Below, piece after piece: positions 24,601 to 34,025 of a stretch of DNA of 64,000 nucleotides. A program made the position numbers and the translations under genes. The stretch is from RH-AL1 sp964235705. GTDB lineage: Bacteria; Pseudomonadota; Alphaproteobacteria; Rhizobiales; Beijerinckiaceae. Location: NCBI GenBank assembly GCA_964235705.1, contig CAXSDP010000009.1, forward strand, positions 24,734-88,733. The letters run 5' to 3'. Each line of letters opens with the position of its first letter. Within the stretch, counting starts at the first letter, position 1. The notes beneath the pieces were generated by a model. The model ran no database searches. It saw only the letters and a list, made by a program, of their open reading frames with translations, and had not been told where the DNA came from.

Positions 24601-25176
24601 CGCCCCTCGATCCTGCCGACCGCGTCGAAGGTCGGCACGACGGCGCCCACGACGGCACCGTGCGTCCGCCGTGCTCCATCATGCCGCGTCCACCCTCACG
24701 TTTCCAGGCGGGATCGCGCCTGCGGACGCTCGACGTCGACCAGCGGCTCCCGATAACGTCCGCGTACGGGCCGGCGGCGCCGGCGCCGCATATCAAGCTT
24801 GGGCGGCCGCGAGGCGGAAGCGGAACCGCCATGCCCGACACCCCTCCCGGCCGTAACCGCGAGCGGGACAAGGGTGTGACGAGGTTTGGCCCTCGTCGAT
24901 CAGGCGAGGACGCGTTGGCGCCGACGTCATCCAATCGAGATCTCCTGGCGCATCTCCCTTCGCCCAGGGGGTAGCGGACCGTGAGCAGGAAATCCAAACG
25001 AGTGATCCATAGGATCGAACCGCGCGTGCGGCGAGCCGAAATCCCAAGCGTCGTCCACCAGCGAGGGATCAGAACGTCGCCCAAATGTGACAGCTGACGT
25101 AATCTCGGCGCGGCCGATTGATCGGAATTGAATTAGAAATAATATAACATTGCGTAAATCAATGGATGTGGGGTTC
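24601..25176. other. 576-bp intergenic region
   Basis: Separates the lactonase-like gene (-) from the TonB receptor gene (+) and should contain both promoters. The last 80 bp become AT-rich (AGAAATAATATAACATTGCG), unlike the rest of the window, a likely promoter for the receptor. Short frames here have poor codon use and no ribosome sites. No clear Fur or Irr box and no riboswitch motif is seen. Confidence 0.5.
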
Positions 25177-27555
25177 ATGAGTTTCGGTCGTCACACTCTG
25201 TCGGGCGGGACCGCCGTCGGCATCCTGCTCCTCGCCGCGGGCTTGGCCGAGGCGCAGACGAACTTGCCATCCGTCACGGTCAGCGAGCCCAAGGTTGTCA
25301 AGCCTCCGAAGGCACCGCGACCGAAGCCGGTCAGGCGCGCGAGCGTCAAGCCGCCGGCCTCCACCTCCCCGACGCCCCGCTTCGGGCCGCGTCCGGAAAC
25401 GCAGGTCGCCAAGGCGGCCGCTACCCGTGGTGGGTCGGCCGCCGCGACGCCCGGCGTCGAGACGCCGGCCGGGGCGTCCGGCAGCGAGGGCGGCACGGGC
25501 GGCGCGGGAACGAGCGGCGGTCCGCTCAGCCCGGCGCTCGCCGCCGCCAAGGCCGGGGAAGCCCAGGCCGAGCAAGCGCGCGAGCGCATCTTCACGCAGG
25601 GCGGCGCCACCGTCACCACGATCGGCAAGGCCGGGGTCGACAACCTGCCGCAAGGCAACAACACGGATTTCGACCGCGTGGTGCTGCAGTTGCCCGGCGT
25701 GTCGCAGGACTCGGCCGCCAGCGGCGACTTCCACATCCGCAACGAGCACGCCAACGTCCAGTACCGCATCAACGGCATCCTGCTGCCCGACGGCGTGTCG
25801 GGCTTCGCCCAGGTCCTCGACTCCGTCTTCATCCGCTCGATCTCGCTGATCGACGGCGCGCTCCCGGCCGAGTACGGCCTGCACACGGCCGGCCTGCTCG
25901 ACATCACCACCCGCAACGGCGCCGACGCGCCCGGCACGGTCCTCAGCCAATACGCCGGCAGCCGCGCCACCAGCATCTCGACGATCGAGACGTCCGGCGT
26001 GGCGGGCCGGTGGGATTACTTCTTGACCGGGCGGTTCACGACCAACGACATCGGCATCGAGGGCGCGACGCCGACCCTCGACCCGATCCACGACCACACC
26101 CGGCAGGGCCGCTACTTCGTCTACGCCTCGACACCGCTCGGCGACAGCAGCCGCTTCGTCTTCATGTCGGGTGCGGACACCGCGCACTTCCAGGTTCCCA
26201 ACGTGATCGGCGGAGCACCGCAGTTCACCGCGCTCGGCGTCTCGACCTTCGATTCGACGCAGCTGAACGAGAACCAGGTCGAGCACTCGATCTTCAACAT
26301 CCTCGCGCTGCAAACGAGCGTCGGCCCGCTCGACTCCCAGCTCTCGTACTTCCAGCGCTACTCGACGCTGCACTTCCTGCCGGACGAGGTCGGCGACCTC
26401 GTCTTCAACGGCGTGGCGTCGAACGTCGCGCGCATCGACCTGGTCAACGGCATCCAGGACGATAACGCGTACAAGGTCAGCGAGCGACAAACGATCCGCT
26501 TCGGCTCGGTGTTCCAGGTGGAACGGGCGCAGGATATCAACAACTCGGTCGTGCTGCCGCTCGACGGGGACGGAAACGCCATCGACGCGCCCTTCAGCCT
26601 GGCCGACGCCGAGAAGCGCACCGGGCTCCTCGGCGGCCTCTACGTGCAGGACGAGTACAAGCTGACGCGGCAGCTGACCCTCAACGCGGGCCTGCGGTTC
26701 GACGCCATGGACGAGTACGTCAACGCCAACCAGCTCAGCCCGCGCGTGTCGCTCGTCTACACGCCGACCGCCACGACGGTGATCCACGCCGGCTATTCCC
26801 GCTACTTCACGCCGCCGGAGCTGGCCCTGTCGGCGCCAACGCCGCTGGTGCCCTTCGCCAACACCACCGGCGCCCCGGACGTCACGCAGAACTCGCCGAT
26901 CCGCCCCGAGCGTTCGCATTTCTTCGACATCGGCATCACCCAACAAGTGACGCCGAAGCTCGCGGTCGGCGTGGACGGCTACTACAAGATCGCCAAGAAC
27001 CTCATCGACGACGGCCAGTTCGGCCAGGCGCTGGTGCTCACCGCCTTCAACTACGACCACGCCTTCAACGACGGCGTGGAGGTCAAGACCACCTACAAGG
27101 ACGGCGGCTTCTCCGCCTACGGCAACGTCGCCGTCGCGCAGCAGCGGGCGAAGGAGGTTTCGTCCAACCAGTACCTCTTCGACGGCGCCGAACTCGCCTA
27201 CATCGCCAACAACTACATCTTCACCGACCACGACCAGGAGATCACCGCCTCGGCCGGCGCCTCGTACCGCTACGCGCCGACCAGGACGACGCTCACCACC
27301 GACTTCATCTACGGCAGCGGCCTGCGCGACGGTTTCGCCAACATCGGCACCGTGGCGCCCTACGCGTCGGTCAACGTCGGCCTGCTGCAGGACTTCGAGG
27401 TGTTCCCCGGCGCCAAGCCGACCACGTTCCGCTTCGCCGTGGTCAACCTGCTCGACCACACCTACGAGATCCGCGACGGGTCCGGCATCGGCGTGTTCGC
27501 GCCACAGTACGGGCAGCGGCGGGGCTTCTTCGCGAGCCTCAGCCAGAGGTTCTGA
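25177..27555 (+). CDS. TonB-dependent outer-membrane receptor
   Basis: A 792-residue receptor. The signal peptide ends near LAEAQT; directly after it LPSVTV resembles a TonB box. Residues about 35-130 are unusual: first Pro/Lys/Arg-rich (PPKAPRPKPVRR), then Gly/Ala/Ser-rich low complexity. The plug domain follows (FDRVVLQLPGVSQDSAASGDFHIRNEH and YRINGILLPDGVSGF), then a beta-barrel of about 600 residues ending in a terminal Phe (SLSQRF), needed for barrel insertion. I chose the ATG at 25177 with a GGGG upstream; 25162 and a TTG at 25150 are alternatives. Ligand unknown; neighbours give no hint of a metal or sugar. Confidence 0.85.
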   Translation: MSFGRHTLSGGTAVGILLLAAGLAEAQTNLPSVTVSEPKVVKPPKAPRPKPVRRASVKPPASTSPTPRFGPRPETQVAKAAATRGGSAAATPGVETPAGASGSEGGTGGAGTSGGPLSPALAAAKAGEAQAEQARERIFTQGGATVTTIGKAGVDNLPQGNNTDFDRVVLQLPGVSQDSAASGDFHIRNEHANVQYRINGILLPDGVSGFAQVLDSVFIRSISLIDGALPAEYGLHTAGLLDITTRNGADAPGTVLSQYAGSRATSISTIETSGVAGRWDYFLTGRFTTNDIGIEGATPTLDPIHDHTRQGRYFVYASTPLGDSSRFVFMSGADTAHFQVPNVIGGAPQFTALGVSTFDSTQLNENQVEHSIFNILALQTSVGPLDSQLSYFQRYSTLHFLPDEVGDLVFNGVASNVARIDLVNGIQDDNAYKVSERQTIRFGSVFQVERAQDINNSVVLPLDGDGNAIDAPFSLADAEKRTGLLGGLYVQDEYKLTRQLTLNAGLRFDAMDEYVNANQLSPRVSLVYTPTATTVIHAGYSRYFTPPELALSAPTPLVPFANTTGAPDVTQNSPIRPERSHFFDIGITQQVTPKLAVGVDGYYKIAKNLIDDGQFGQALVLTAFNYDHAFNDGVEVKTTYKDGGFSAYGNVAVAQQRAKEVSSNQYLFDGAELAYIANNYIFTDHDQEITASAGASYRYAPTRTTLTTDFIYGSGLRDGFANIGTVAPYASVNVGLLQDFEVFPGAKPTTFRFAVVNLLDHTYEIRDGSGIGVFAPQYGQRRGFFASLSQRF

Positions 27556-27681
27556 CGAGGGAGCCGACGGAGGTTCCCCGTCGACGCTTTCGGCGCTCGA
27601 CTTCGCCAGCCCACGCCATCAAGGTGTGGCGGTGCCCACGGAGGTGATCCGGCGGGGCGAAGCCAGCGGGTGCGGTGACAG

Positions 27682-28521
27682 GTGATCGAGCGAGGCGAGG
27701 ACGGGACGCGGCGACCGGCGTCCCAGGCGACGCGGGACGGCCCAGCCCTGGACCACGTCGTGATCAACGTGCTGCGACGCATGGACGAGGCGGCGACGCT
27801 CTTCACGGCGCTCGGCTTCCGGCCCACGCCGTTGGGGCGCCATACGCTGGGCTCGATCAACCACCTGATGATGACCCCTGGCGCCTACATCGAACTCATC
27901 GGCGTGCCCGCCGAAGGGCCGCAGCGCCGGGACGTGCTCGACAGCCCAGCCGGCCTGAACGGCTTGGTGCTGGCCAGCCGCGACGCGGATCGAACCTTCG
28001 AGGCGCTGCGTGCGACGGGACTGGGCGTGGGGGCGCCGGACGCCTTCTCGCGCCCCGTGACGATCGATGGCCGGACGGCCGACGCCCGGTTCCGGACGGT
28101 CCGTTTCCCGACGGCGACGTTCGCGGCGGGCCGGGTCTACCATTGCCAACACCTGACGCCCGACCTCGTGTGGCACGGGCCATGGCTCGACCATCCCAAC
28201 GGCTTCACCGCCATCGACGCGCTCCGCGTCGCCGATCCGCACCCGAAGCGGGAGGCCGCGCGCTACGCCGCCGCCTGCCGTTCGCGGGCGGAGGCGTGGG
28301 ACGGTGGTTGGCGCATCCCGATCGGCGAGGCGCACCTCGACCTCGTGCCCGGACCCGAGGCGCGCTTCCTCAGCCTCGGCCTGCGTTTCGCCGACCTCGT
28401 CGCGATCGAGGCGCGCGCGAGCGCGGTGCCGGGTGCGCGATGGGTCGATCTCGGGACGGGCGAGGCCGACCTGCACCTGCCCGCCTTCGGCCTCCACCTC
28501 CGCTGCCGCGTCGCCGCGTGA
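27682..28521 (+). CDS. VOC (glyoxalase-like) family protein
   Basis: A 279-residue protein with a glyoxalase-like fold. The N-terminal module begins LDHVVINVLRRMDEAATLFTALGFRPTPLGRH and continues AYIELIGVP, the classic beta-alpha-beta-beta-beta start of vicinal oxygen chelate proteins, with His as first metal ligand and Glu later. The second half contains a related but less clear module. It resembles the Glyoxalase_3-type hypothetical enzymes, whose substrates are mostly unknown. Start is GTG at 27682. It follows the TonB receptor by 126 bp on the same strand, so co-transcription is possible. Confidence 0.7.
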   Translation: MIERGEDGTRRPASQATRDGPALDHVVINVLRRMDEAATLFTALGFRPTPLGRHTLGSINHLMMTPGAYIELIGVPAEGPQRRDVLDSPAGLNGLVLASRDADRTFEALRATGLGVGAPDAFSRPVTIDGRTADARFRTVRFPTATFAAGRVYHCQHLTPDLVWHGPWLDHPNGFTAIDALRVADPHPKREAARYAAACRSRAEAWDGGWRIPIGEAHLDLVPGPEARFLSLGLRFADLVAIEARASAVPGARWVDLGTGEADLHLPAFGLHLRCRVAA

Positions 28522-28532
28522 GCATCGCGACC

Positions 28533-28547
28533 TTAACGCTCCGGTAA
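28533..28547 (+). promoter_or_regulatory. CtrA-like site upstream of the acyltransferase
   Basis: TTAA-CGCTCCG-GTAA differs from TTAA-N7-TTAA by one base and lies 114 bp before the acyltransferase start at 28661. Motif evidence only. Confidence 0.3.
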
Positions 28548-28660
28548 ACCCACGGAGCGAGCATGGTGGCTGGAGACCGTGGGCGCCCCTCGACACGACC
28601 GTCGCATGGGCACAGGTGAAGGTTCGTCGCCGGGACGTCGACCGCCAACCGGTCCCGGCG

Positions 28661-29785
28661 ATGGACATCATGAACGAACCGGGGAACGGAACGGCGGACG
28701 CGACGGCGGCGCAGCGGTATCGCGTGCTGGACACCTACCGGTTCCTGGCGGCGGCCGGCATCGTCCTGTACCACTTCGAGGCGCACTTCAGGCCGTTCAT
28801 GCCCGGCCACGTCGCGCGCCTCGAGAAACTCCAGTGCTTCGTCGATTTCTTCTTCGTCCTGTCCGGCTTCGTGCTGATGCACACCTACGGACGGCGGTCG
28901 CAGACGTGGTCGGGACACAAGGACTTCCTGTGGAAGCGGTTCGCCCGCCTCTACCCCTTGCACTTGGCGACCCTGCTCCTCTGCTGCCTGATCGCCGGTC
29001 TGGTGCCGCTGCTGGGTTTCAAGGTCAGGGACCCTTCGCTGATCGACCTCGGGCTGCTCCCCTCCAACCTGCTCCTGATCCAGGCCTGGGGCGTCAACGA
29101 CCATCCGGGCTTGGACTCGCCCTCGTGGTCGATCTCGGCGGAGGCGTTCGTTTACATCCTGTTCCCGCTGCTGGTCGTCACGCTCGGTCGGCTGGGGGTC
29201 TGGAAGACGGTCGCCGTCGCGCTCGCCGTGGCGGCCTCGACCGCGCTCGTTCGCGACCATTGGGGCCTGGGGGACGCCAGCCTCGCGACCTATGATTTCG
29301 GCAACCTGCGGGCGCTGCCGGCCTTCACCATCGGGATGGCGACGTGCCGGCTCGTCGACAGGGTGCCCGTGCATCGCGTCGGTTGGGCGCTGCCCCACGC
29401 CCTCGGCCTCGCCGTCGTCGCGTCGATGCTCGCCGACGCGCCGACGGCCATGATCCTCGCGATGCTGCCCCCGCTCGTCGGCACGATCGCCGTCGCCGAG
29501 CGCGGCGGCGCGCGGAGCGTGTTGGCCTCGCGCGTGTTCGTGATGCTCGGGAACGCGTCCTTCGCCATCTACCTCATCCACTCGTTCTTCCAGGTGCTCT
29601 GCGTCAGCGTCGTGCGAGCCTCCGGGTGGACCGGCCCGCTCGGCCTCGCGATCGCCGGCGCCGCCTGCTTCCTCGCGATCATCGGCGCCGGGGTGATCAG
29701 CACCCTGTATTTCGAGCTGCCGATGCAGGCCTACCTGCGGCGGGGCCGCCGTGCCGGTCCGGTCGGGGTCCCCGGATTGGCGTGA
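28661..29785 (+). CDS. Acyltransferase family 3 (OafA/YrhL-like) membrane protein
   Basis: A 374-residue integral membrane acyltransferase. The N-terminus has the family motif YRVLDTYRFLAAAGIVLYHFEAHF with the catalytic His, then CFVDFFFVLSGFVLMHTYGRR with the conserved FFVLSGF, and KRFARLYPLH. About ten membrane spans are evident. Such enzymes O-acylate (often acetylate) lipopolysaccharide, capsule or exopolysaccharide sugars at the inner membrane. It is convergent with the O-antigen ligase-like gene, and gmd/rmd are close, which fits surface polysaccharide modification. The first ATG in homology (28661) was chosen; the open frame upstream overlaps the VOC gene. Confidence 0.85.
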   Translation: MDIMNEPGNGTADATAAQRYRVLDTYRFLAAAGIVLYHFEAHFRPFMPGHVARLEKLQCFVDFFFVLSGFVLMHTYGRRSQTWSGHKDFLWKRFARLYPLHLATLLLCCLIAGLVPLLGFKVRDPSLIDLGLLPSNLLLIQAWGVNDHPGLDSPSWSISAEAFVYILFPLLVVTLGRLGVWKTVAVALAVAASTALVRDHWGLGDASLATYDFGNLRALPAFTIGMATCRLVDRVPVHRVGWALPHALGLAVVASMLADAPTAMILAMLPPLVGTIAVAERGGARSVLASRVFVMLGNASFAIYLIHSFFQVLCVSVVRASGWTGPLGLAIAGAACFLAIIGAGVISTLYFELPMQAYLRRGRRAGPVGVPGLA

Positions 29786-29797
29786 GGGTTCGGAGCC

Positions 29798-31147
29798 TTA
29801 CGGCGTGAGGCGCTTCGCGGACGACGTGTCCGGGCCGCCGCGCTCCGCGACCGGCACGCGCGGGACGACGCGTCCCGCCGCGCAGGACTTCAGCCGGCAG
29901 GCCTCCATGCCCCAAACCGCGCCGAAGCACAGGTAAACCTGTCGCCAATGGTCGATGTCGATCTGGAAACCCTGGACGAGGAGGGCGAAGAGCGCCGGCC
30001 AGAACACCTGGGCGAGGCGTCGCACCGGCGAGCGGGTCAGCATGAGGCGGAAGCCGACGAAGCCGGTCGTGAGGGCGATGGCGATCCACGCGAAGCCGCC
30101 GATCCAGCCGTCGTTGGCGAACGCGCCGATGTAGGAATTGTGCGGGTCGAGGTCGAAGCGCAGGCGGTAGCGGAGCGGGCCGAAGCCCAGCGGGCGTTCC
30201 AGCAGCAGCGGGATGGACCGCAGCTGGTTGCCGAAGCGCCCGGTCACGCCCTCGTCGTACTCCTGCGCCACCACCGCGCGTTCGAGGAAGAAGGTGCGGA
30301 CGGACGGGATCGACAGCGCCGCGACGAGCGCCGCCACGCCCAACACCACGGCCAAGCAGCCCATCTTCACGATGCGCCGTCGCATCGCCGGCGTGTCGGC
30401 GGTGATGATCCCGGCGACGCCCATCATCGTCATGGCCCCGAGCGTCGCGCCCCAGGCCCCTCGGGAATAGGAGATGAACACGCCCACCAGCACGATGCCG
30501 AGGCTTCCCAGGGCGATGAGCGTCCGCCGCGTCGTCCCGAGCAGGAGGATTTGCAGGAGGTACACGGCGGCGAGCACGAGGTAGGACCCGAACACGTTGG
30601 GGTCCTTGAACGTGCCTGACACGCGGCTCTCCACCGTGGTCAGCGCGGCGCCGAGGCCGGCGACGTCGAGGTATCCGACGAGGCCGATGATGGAGGAGAC
30701 GACCGCTCCGAGCGTGAACGCCTTCAAGCAGGCGGTGGCCCGAGGGACCGTCCTCTCGCTGAAGAACAGCGTGAAGAAGATCACGGTCACGAAGAGGTAG
30801 AAAGACTGGAACTGGTACGTCCGCGGATCCGCCTCCGTCCAGTAGGGCATGAGCGCCAGGAAACCCGAGGCCTGGAACACGATCCAGAGGAAGAGGATCG
30901 GCACGACCGCGCGATGCATCGTGAAGCCGCCGACCGCCCAGATCGGCAGCGCGACCAGCGTCATGAAATCGTAGGGTGACGGCTCGATCAGGGAGATCAT
31001 GCCGCAGAACATCAGGAGCGCGAAGGCGACGTCCACGACGCCCTGGTAGTTCAGGACCGCACCGCGCGCGGCGTCGGCGCTCGCGGTGCGTCGTGTTCCG
31101 TGTCCCGGGGTCGGCCAAAGCGTCAAGGACCGGTCTCCGCCGACCAT
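29798..31147 (-). CDS. O-antigen ligase/polymerase family membrane protein
   Basis: A 449-residue protein with ten to twelve hydrophobic spans and the large periplasmic loop typical of the Wzy/WaaL family. Conserved features are SGTFKDPNVFGSYLVLA, ISYSRGAWGA, and the loop residues FGPLRYRLRFDLDPHNSYIGAFANDG, where the HNSY motif is diagnostic. It should polymerise or ligate lipid-linked glycans at the periplasmic face. ATG at 31147 was preferred to a GTG twelve codons upstream. It converges with the acyltransferase gene with 12 bp between stops. Confidence 0.8.
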   Translation of the reverse strand: MVGGDRSLTLWPTPGHGTRRTASADAARGAVLNYQGVVDVAFALLMFCGMISLIEPSPYDFMTLVALPIWAVGGFTMHRAVVPILFLWIVFQASGFLALMPYWTEADPRTYQFQSFYLFVTVIFFTLFFSERTVPRATACLKAFTLGAVVSSIIGLVGYLDVAGLGAALTTVESRVSGTFKDPNVFGSYLVLAAVYLLQILLLGTTRRTLIALGSLGIVLVGVFISYSRGAWGATLGAMTMMGVAGIITADTPAMRRRIVKMGCLAVVLGVAALVAALSIPSVRTFFLERAVVAQEYDEGVTGRFGNQLRSIPLLLERPLGFGPLRYRLRFDLDPHNSYIGAFANDGWIGGFAWIAIALTTGFVGFRLMLTRSPVRRLAQVFWPALFALLVQGFQIDIDHWRQVYLCFGAVWGMEACRLKSCAAGRVVPRVPVAERGGPDTSSAKRLTP

Positions 31148-31642
31148 CGCCACACGGGCCCGCGCCCATCCGCACGGAGGCACCCGCCGGCACGATCAAG
31201 GTCGCCAGGACCATGCGCGATCATGGTGAACGAATTCCTAATCGCCATGCCGAAGAGGCGGCCATGACATCGACGCGACCCCCAGCACGACCGGGGCGAA
31301 GCCGGGCGGTCGCCATGGGTGTCGGCACCGGAACCATCGCCCGCGACGATCACCCTCCCCGTCGGCCACCCGCCAAGCAAGCCATGAAGCACCAATACAC
31401 TTTGGCGAAATAGAACGGACGATTTAACTCTACTTGACGACGAGATAACATGATCCACTAGTGTCGATCATGCGAGGGAATGGATTTGACTTCGTGCCTC
31501 ATCGGTATAGTACTCGCCCATATCAAGGCACATCCGAGATCATTGATCCTCATGATGGGCCGTGCCATTTTGAACCCGCAGGACCTGGGGCGGCCTTTCA
31601 ACCGATCTTGGGATTTCCTTCGAGTCCGGAAGCGCGAGCGGT
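31148..31642. other. 495-bp intergenic region upstream of gmd
   Basis: Divergent promoter region for the O-antigen ligase-like gene (-) and gmd (+). The central part (31400-31560) is AT-rich compared with the surroundings (e.g. GATTTAACTCTACTTGACG). Short frames across it have poor codon use. No repeat or riboswitch recognised. Confidence 0.5.
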
Positions 31643-32638
31643 ATGACCAAACGGGCTTTGATCACGGGCATCTCCGGTCAGGATGGTGCCTACCTGGCCC
31701 GCCTCCTCCTCGCCAAGGGTTACGAGGTCACCGGGGTTGTGCGGCGCTCGTCGCACACCGGCGTCGCCGAGCATCGCCTTCGCTGGCTCGGCGTCCTCGA
31801 CCGCGTGCGGCTGGTCGACGGCGACCTGCTCGACATGTCCAGCCTGTGCCGCGTCATGGTCGAGCACCAGCCGGACGAGGTGTACAACCTCGCCGCCCAG
31901 AGCTTCGTCACCACCTCCTGGCAGCAGCCGCTGCTGACCGCCAACGTGACCGCTGTGGGCGTCGCCAACATCCTGGAGGTGATCCGCCTGCTTCGCCCGC
32001 AGGCGCGCTTCTACCAGGCGTCCTCCTCCGAGATGTTCGGCAAGGTTCGGGAACCGGCGCAATCGGAGTTGACGCCGTTCTATCCCCGCTCCCCCTACGC
32101 GGTGGCCAAGCTTTACGGGCACTGGATCACCGTGAACTACCGGGAAAGCTTCGGCCTGCACGCCTCGTCGGGCATCCTGTTTAACCACGAGAGCCCGCTG
32201 CGCGGCCTGGAGTTCGTGACCCGCAAGGTGACCGACGGCGTCGCGCGCATCAAGCTTGGGCTGGCGCGGGAGCTTCGGCTCGGCAACATCGAGGCCCAGC
32301 GCGACTGGGGCCACGCCGACGACTACGTGCGGGCGATGTGGATGATGCTGCAGCAGGACGAGGCCGATGACTACGTGGTCGCCACGGGGACCACGACGAG
32401 CGTGCGCGCGATGTGCCGCATCGCGTTCGCCCACGTCGGCCTGGCCATGGACGATCACCTCGTGATCGACCCGGCCCTCTACCGTCCCGCCGAGGTCGAC
32501 GTGCTGCTCGGCAACCCGGCGAAGGCGAAGGCCAAGCTCGGCTGGACGCCGGAGATCGCGCTCGAGCGGATGATCATCGAGATGGTCGACGCCGACCTCG
32601 ACCGTCTCGCCCACACCGAGGCGACGGGCCCGGCCTGA
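31643..32638 (+). CDS. gmd: GDP-mannose 4,6-dehydratase
   Basis: A 331-residue short-chain dehydrogenase-type enzyme. The Rossmann motif is TGISGQDGAYLA at residues 8-19; SSSEMFGKV carries the catalytic Ser/Thr-Glu region; YPRSPYAVAKLYGHW has the YxxxK pair; FNHESPLRGLEFVTRK and the late GWTPEI are typical Gmd segments. It converts GDP-D-mannose to GDP-4-keto-6-deoxy-D-mannose in the cytoplasm. The reductase that would complete GDP-D-rhamnose synthesis is encoded 71 bp downstream. Phosphomannomutase, which supplies the precursor pathway, is at 51.3 kb. Confidence 0.93.
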   Translation: MTKRALITGISGQDGAYLARLLLAKGYEVTGVVRRSSHTGVAEHRLRWLGVLDRVRLVDGDLLDMSSLCRVMVEHQPDEVYNLAAQSFVTTSWQQPLLTANVTAVGVANILEVIRLLRPQARFYQASSSEMFGKVREPAQSELTPFYPRSPYAVAKLYGHWITVNYRESFGLHASSGILFNHESPLRGLEFVTRKVTDGVARIKLGLARELRLGNIEAQRDWGHADDYVRAMWMMLQQDEADDYVVATGTTTSVRAMCRIAFAHVGLAMDDHLVIDPALYRPAEVDVLLGNPAKAKAKLGWTPEIALERMIIEMVDADLDRLAHTEATGPA

Positions 32639-32709
32639 TGCCACCGCGGGCGCCGGGTCGCCGTCATGATGGTTAGCACCGGCCGGGCCGCCGCACTGCG
32701 AGAAGAGCG

Positions 32710-33645
32710 ATGGTTGAGCGCATCCTGTTGACCGGCGCGACCGGCTTCGTCGGGTCCCTCCTGGCACCGGCGCTGGCCGCCGCGTTTCCCAATGCCATCC
32801 TCACGCGGGTGGGTGCCATCGCGGAGCGGGGCGCGAGTGCCATCGACCTGCTCGACCGGCACGCGGTCGACGCCATGGTCCGCGCCGCGCGTCCCGACCT
32901 CGTGGTCCACCTCGCCGCGCAGGCGTCGGTGGCCGGCAGCATCGCTTCCGTCGCGACGACGTGGTCGATCAACTGCACGGGGACGCTGTTGCTCGCGTCC
33001 GCCATCGCGGAGCACGCGCCGGGCGCGACGGTGTTCTTCACCAGTTCCTCGGAAGTCTACGGCGCGAGCTTCCTGTCCGGCGTGGTCGACGAGAACAGCC
33101 CCGTTGCGCCGATGAACCCCTACGCGCAATCCAAGGCGCTCGCCGAGACAATCCTCAAGCAACGCCTGCCGGCCTGGACGAGGGTGATCGTCGCGCGCGC
33201 CTTCAACCACACCGGCCCAGGTCAGCGGGACGACTTCGTCCTGCCCTCCTTCGCGAGCCAAGTGGCGCGCATCGAGGCCGGGCTCCAGCCCCCGACCATC
33301 GCTGTCGGCAACCTCGACGTTCGCCGCGACTTCCTCGACGTTCGCGACGTCGTCGCCGCCTACGTCGCCCTGATCGACACGGCGCCGAACCTGCCGCCTC
33401 GCTTCACCGTCAACATCGCTTCCGGCACCACGCATCGCCTCCGCGACCTGCTCGACATGCTGCGATCCTTGTCGCGCGTCCCCGTCGACGTGGCGCTCGA
33501 CCCAGCGCGCTTGCGGCCCCACGACCTACCGCTCGCGGCCGGCTCGCCGGCGCTGATGCGATTGGTGACGGGGTGGGCGCCCAAGTACTCGATCGAAGAA
33601 ACCTTGGGCCAACTCCTGGAGGTGGCACGATCCAACCTTCGCTGA
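32710..33645 (+). CDS. rmd: GDP-6-deoxy-D-mannose reductase (Rmd-type) NAD-dependent epimerase
   Basis: A 311-residue extended SDR protein with TGATGFVGS at residues 8-16, SSSEVYGAS, and NPYAQSKALAE holding the YxxxK pair. FNHTGPGQRDDFVLPSFASQ is characteristic of Rmd, which reduces the Gmd product to GDP-D-rhamnose. It follows gmd on the same strand, and the pair forms an operon. A GDP-fucose synthase or GDP-6-deoxytalose role is possible, but the motif set favours Rmd. Confidence 0.82.
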   Translation: MVERILLTGATGFVGSLLAPALAAAFPNAILTRVGAIAERGASAIDLLDRHAVDAMVRAARPDLVVHLAAQASVAGSIASVATTWSINCTGTLLLASAIAEHAPGATVFFTSSSEVYGASFLSGVVDENSPVAPMNPYAQSKALAETILKQRLPAWTRVIVARAFNHTGPGQRDDFVLPSFASQVARIEAGLQPPTIAVGNLDVRRDFLDVRDVVAAYVALIDTAPNLPPRFTVNIASGTTHRLRDLLDMLRSLSRVPVDVALDPARLRPHDLPLAAGSPALMRLVTGWAPKYSIEETLGQLLEVARSNLR

Positions 33646-33646
33646 G

Positions 33647-33689
33647 CGACCGACGATCACGCGCCGTCGATCATGGGGATCGTCGGTCG
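33647..33689. terminator. Inverted repeat between convergent rmd and small ORF
   Basis: CGACCGACGATC (33647-33658) and its perfect complement GATCGTCGGTCG (33678-33689) can form a 12-bp stem with a 19-base loop. It starts just after the rmd stop and overlaps the 3' end of the convergent small gene. No T-tract follows, so it is a candidate terminator or mRNA-stabilising hairpin. Confidence 0.4.
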
Positions 33690-33860
33690 TGCCGCGTCGG
33701 GCGGGCCACGGCGCCAAGCCTCCAGCGGACCATCGATCCATTTCCGCAAAACGAGGATCTGTTGCTCCGGCAAGCCGTCGCCGATGGCCTTGATCACGGC
33801 CCCAGCGCCCTCGACGTAGCCCTCGCGGAAGTCATGGGCCTTCTTGACCGGGTCATCCAT
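33657..33860 (-). CDS. Small hypothetical protein (67 aa)
   Basis: A 67-residue protein starting MDDPVKKAHDFREGYVEGAGAVIKAIGDGLPEQQ, with a Trp/Pro-rich second half. It is soluble and I do not recognise a family. A GAGGA ribosome site precedes the ATG, and codon use matches the neighbours. It lies downstream of tsf on the same strand, separated by 165 bp, so it probably has its own promoter. Confidence 0.6.
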   Translation of the reverse strand: MDDPVKKAHDFREGYVEGAGAVIKAIGDGLPEQQILVLRKWIDGPLEAWRRGPPDAARPTIPMIDGA

Positions 33861-34025
33861 GGTGGTTCCTCGAGGGTGCGCGATCGCCCCACCGTAATGC
33901 GGGTTCCGCCTCGACGTTCCCAGCGGCCCACGAAAGCGAGGAATCCATGGAAGCGAAGGCGCCCCGCGTCGAGGGAAAGCGTCCACGACGATCACGTGAT
34001 GGAAACGGGCTCGATCCCGTCGGCT

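Noticed and set aside
24660..24974. A 104-codon ORF between the lactonase-like gene and the TonB receptor gene
   Set aside because: Pro/Arg-rich, no ribosome site, no family resemblance; probably non-coding.
31461..31646. A 61-codon ORF before gmd
   Set aside because: Poor codon use, no clear ribosome site, and it overlaps the gmd start; treated as leader DNA.
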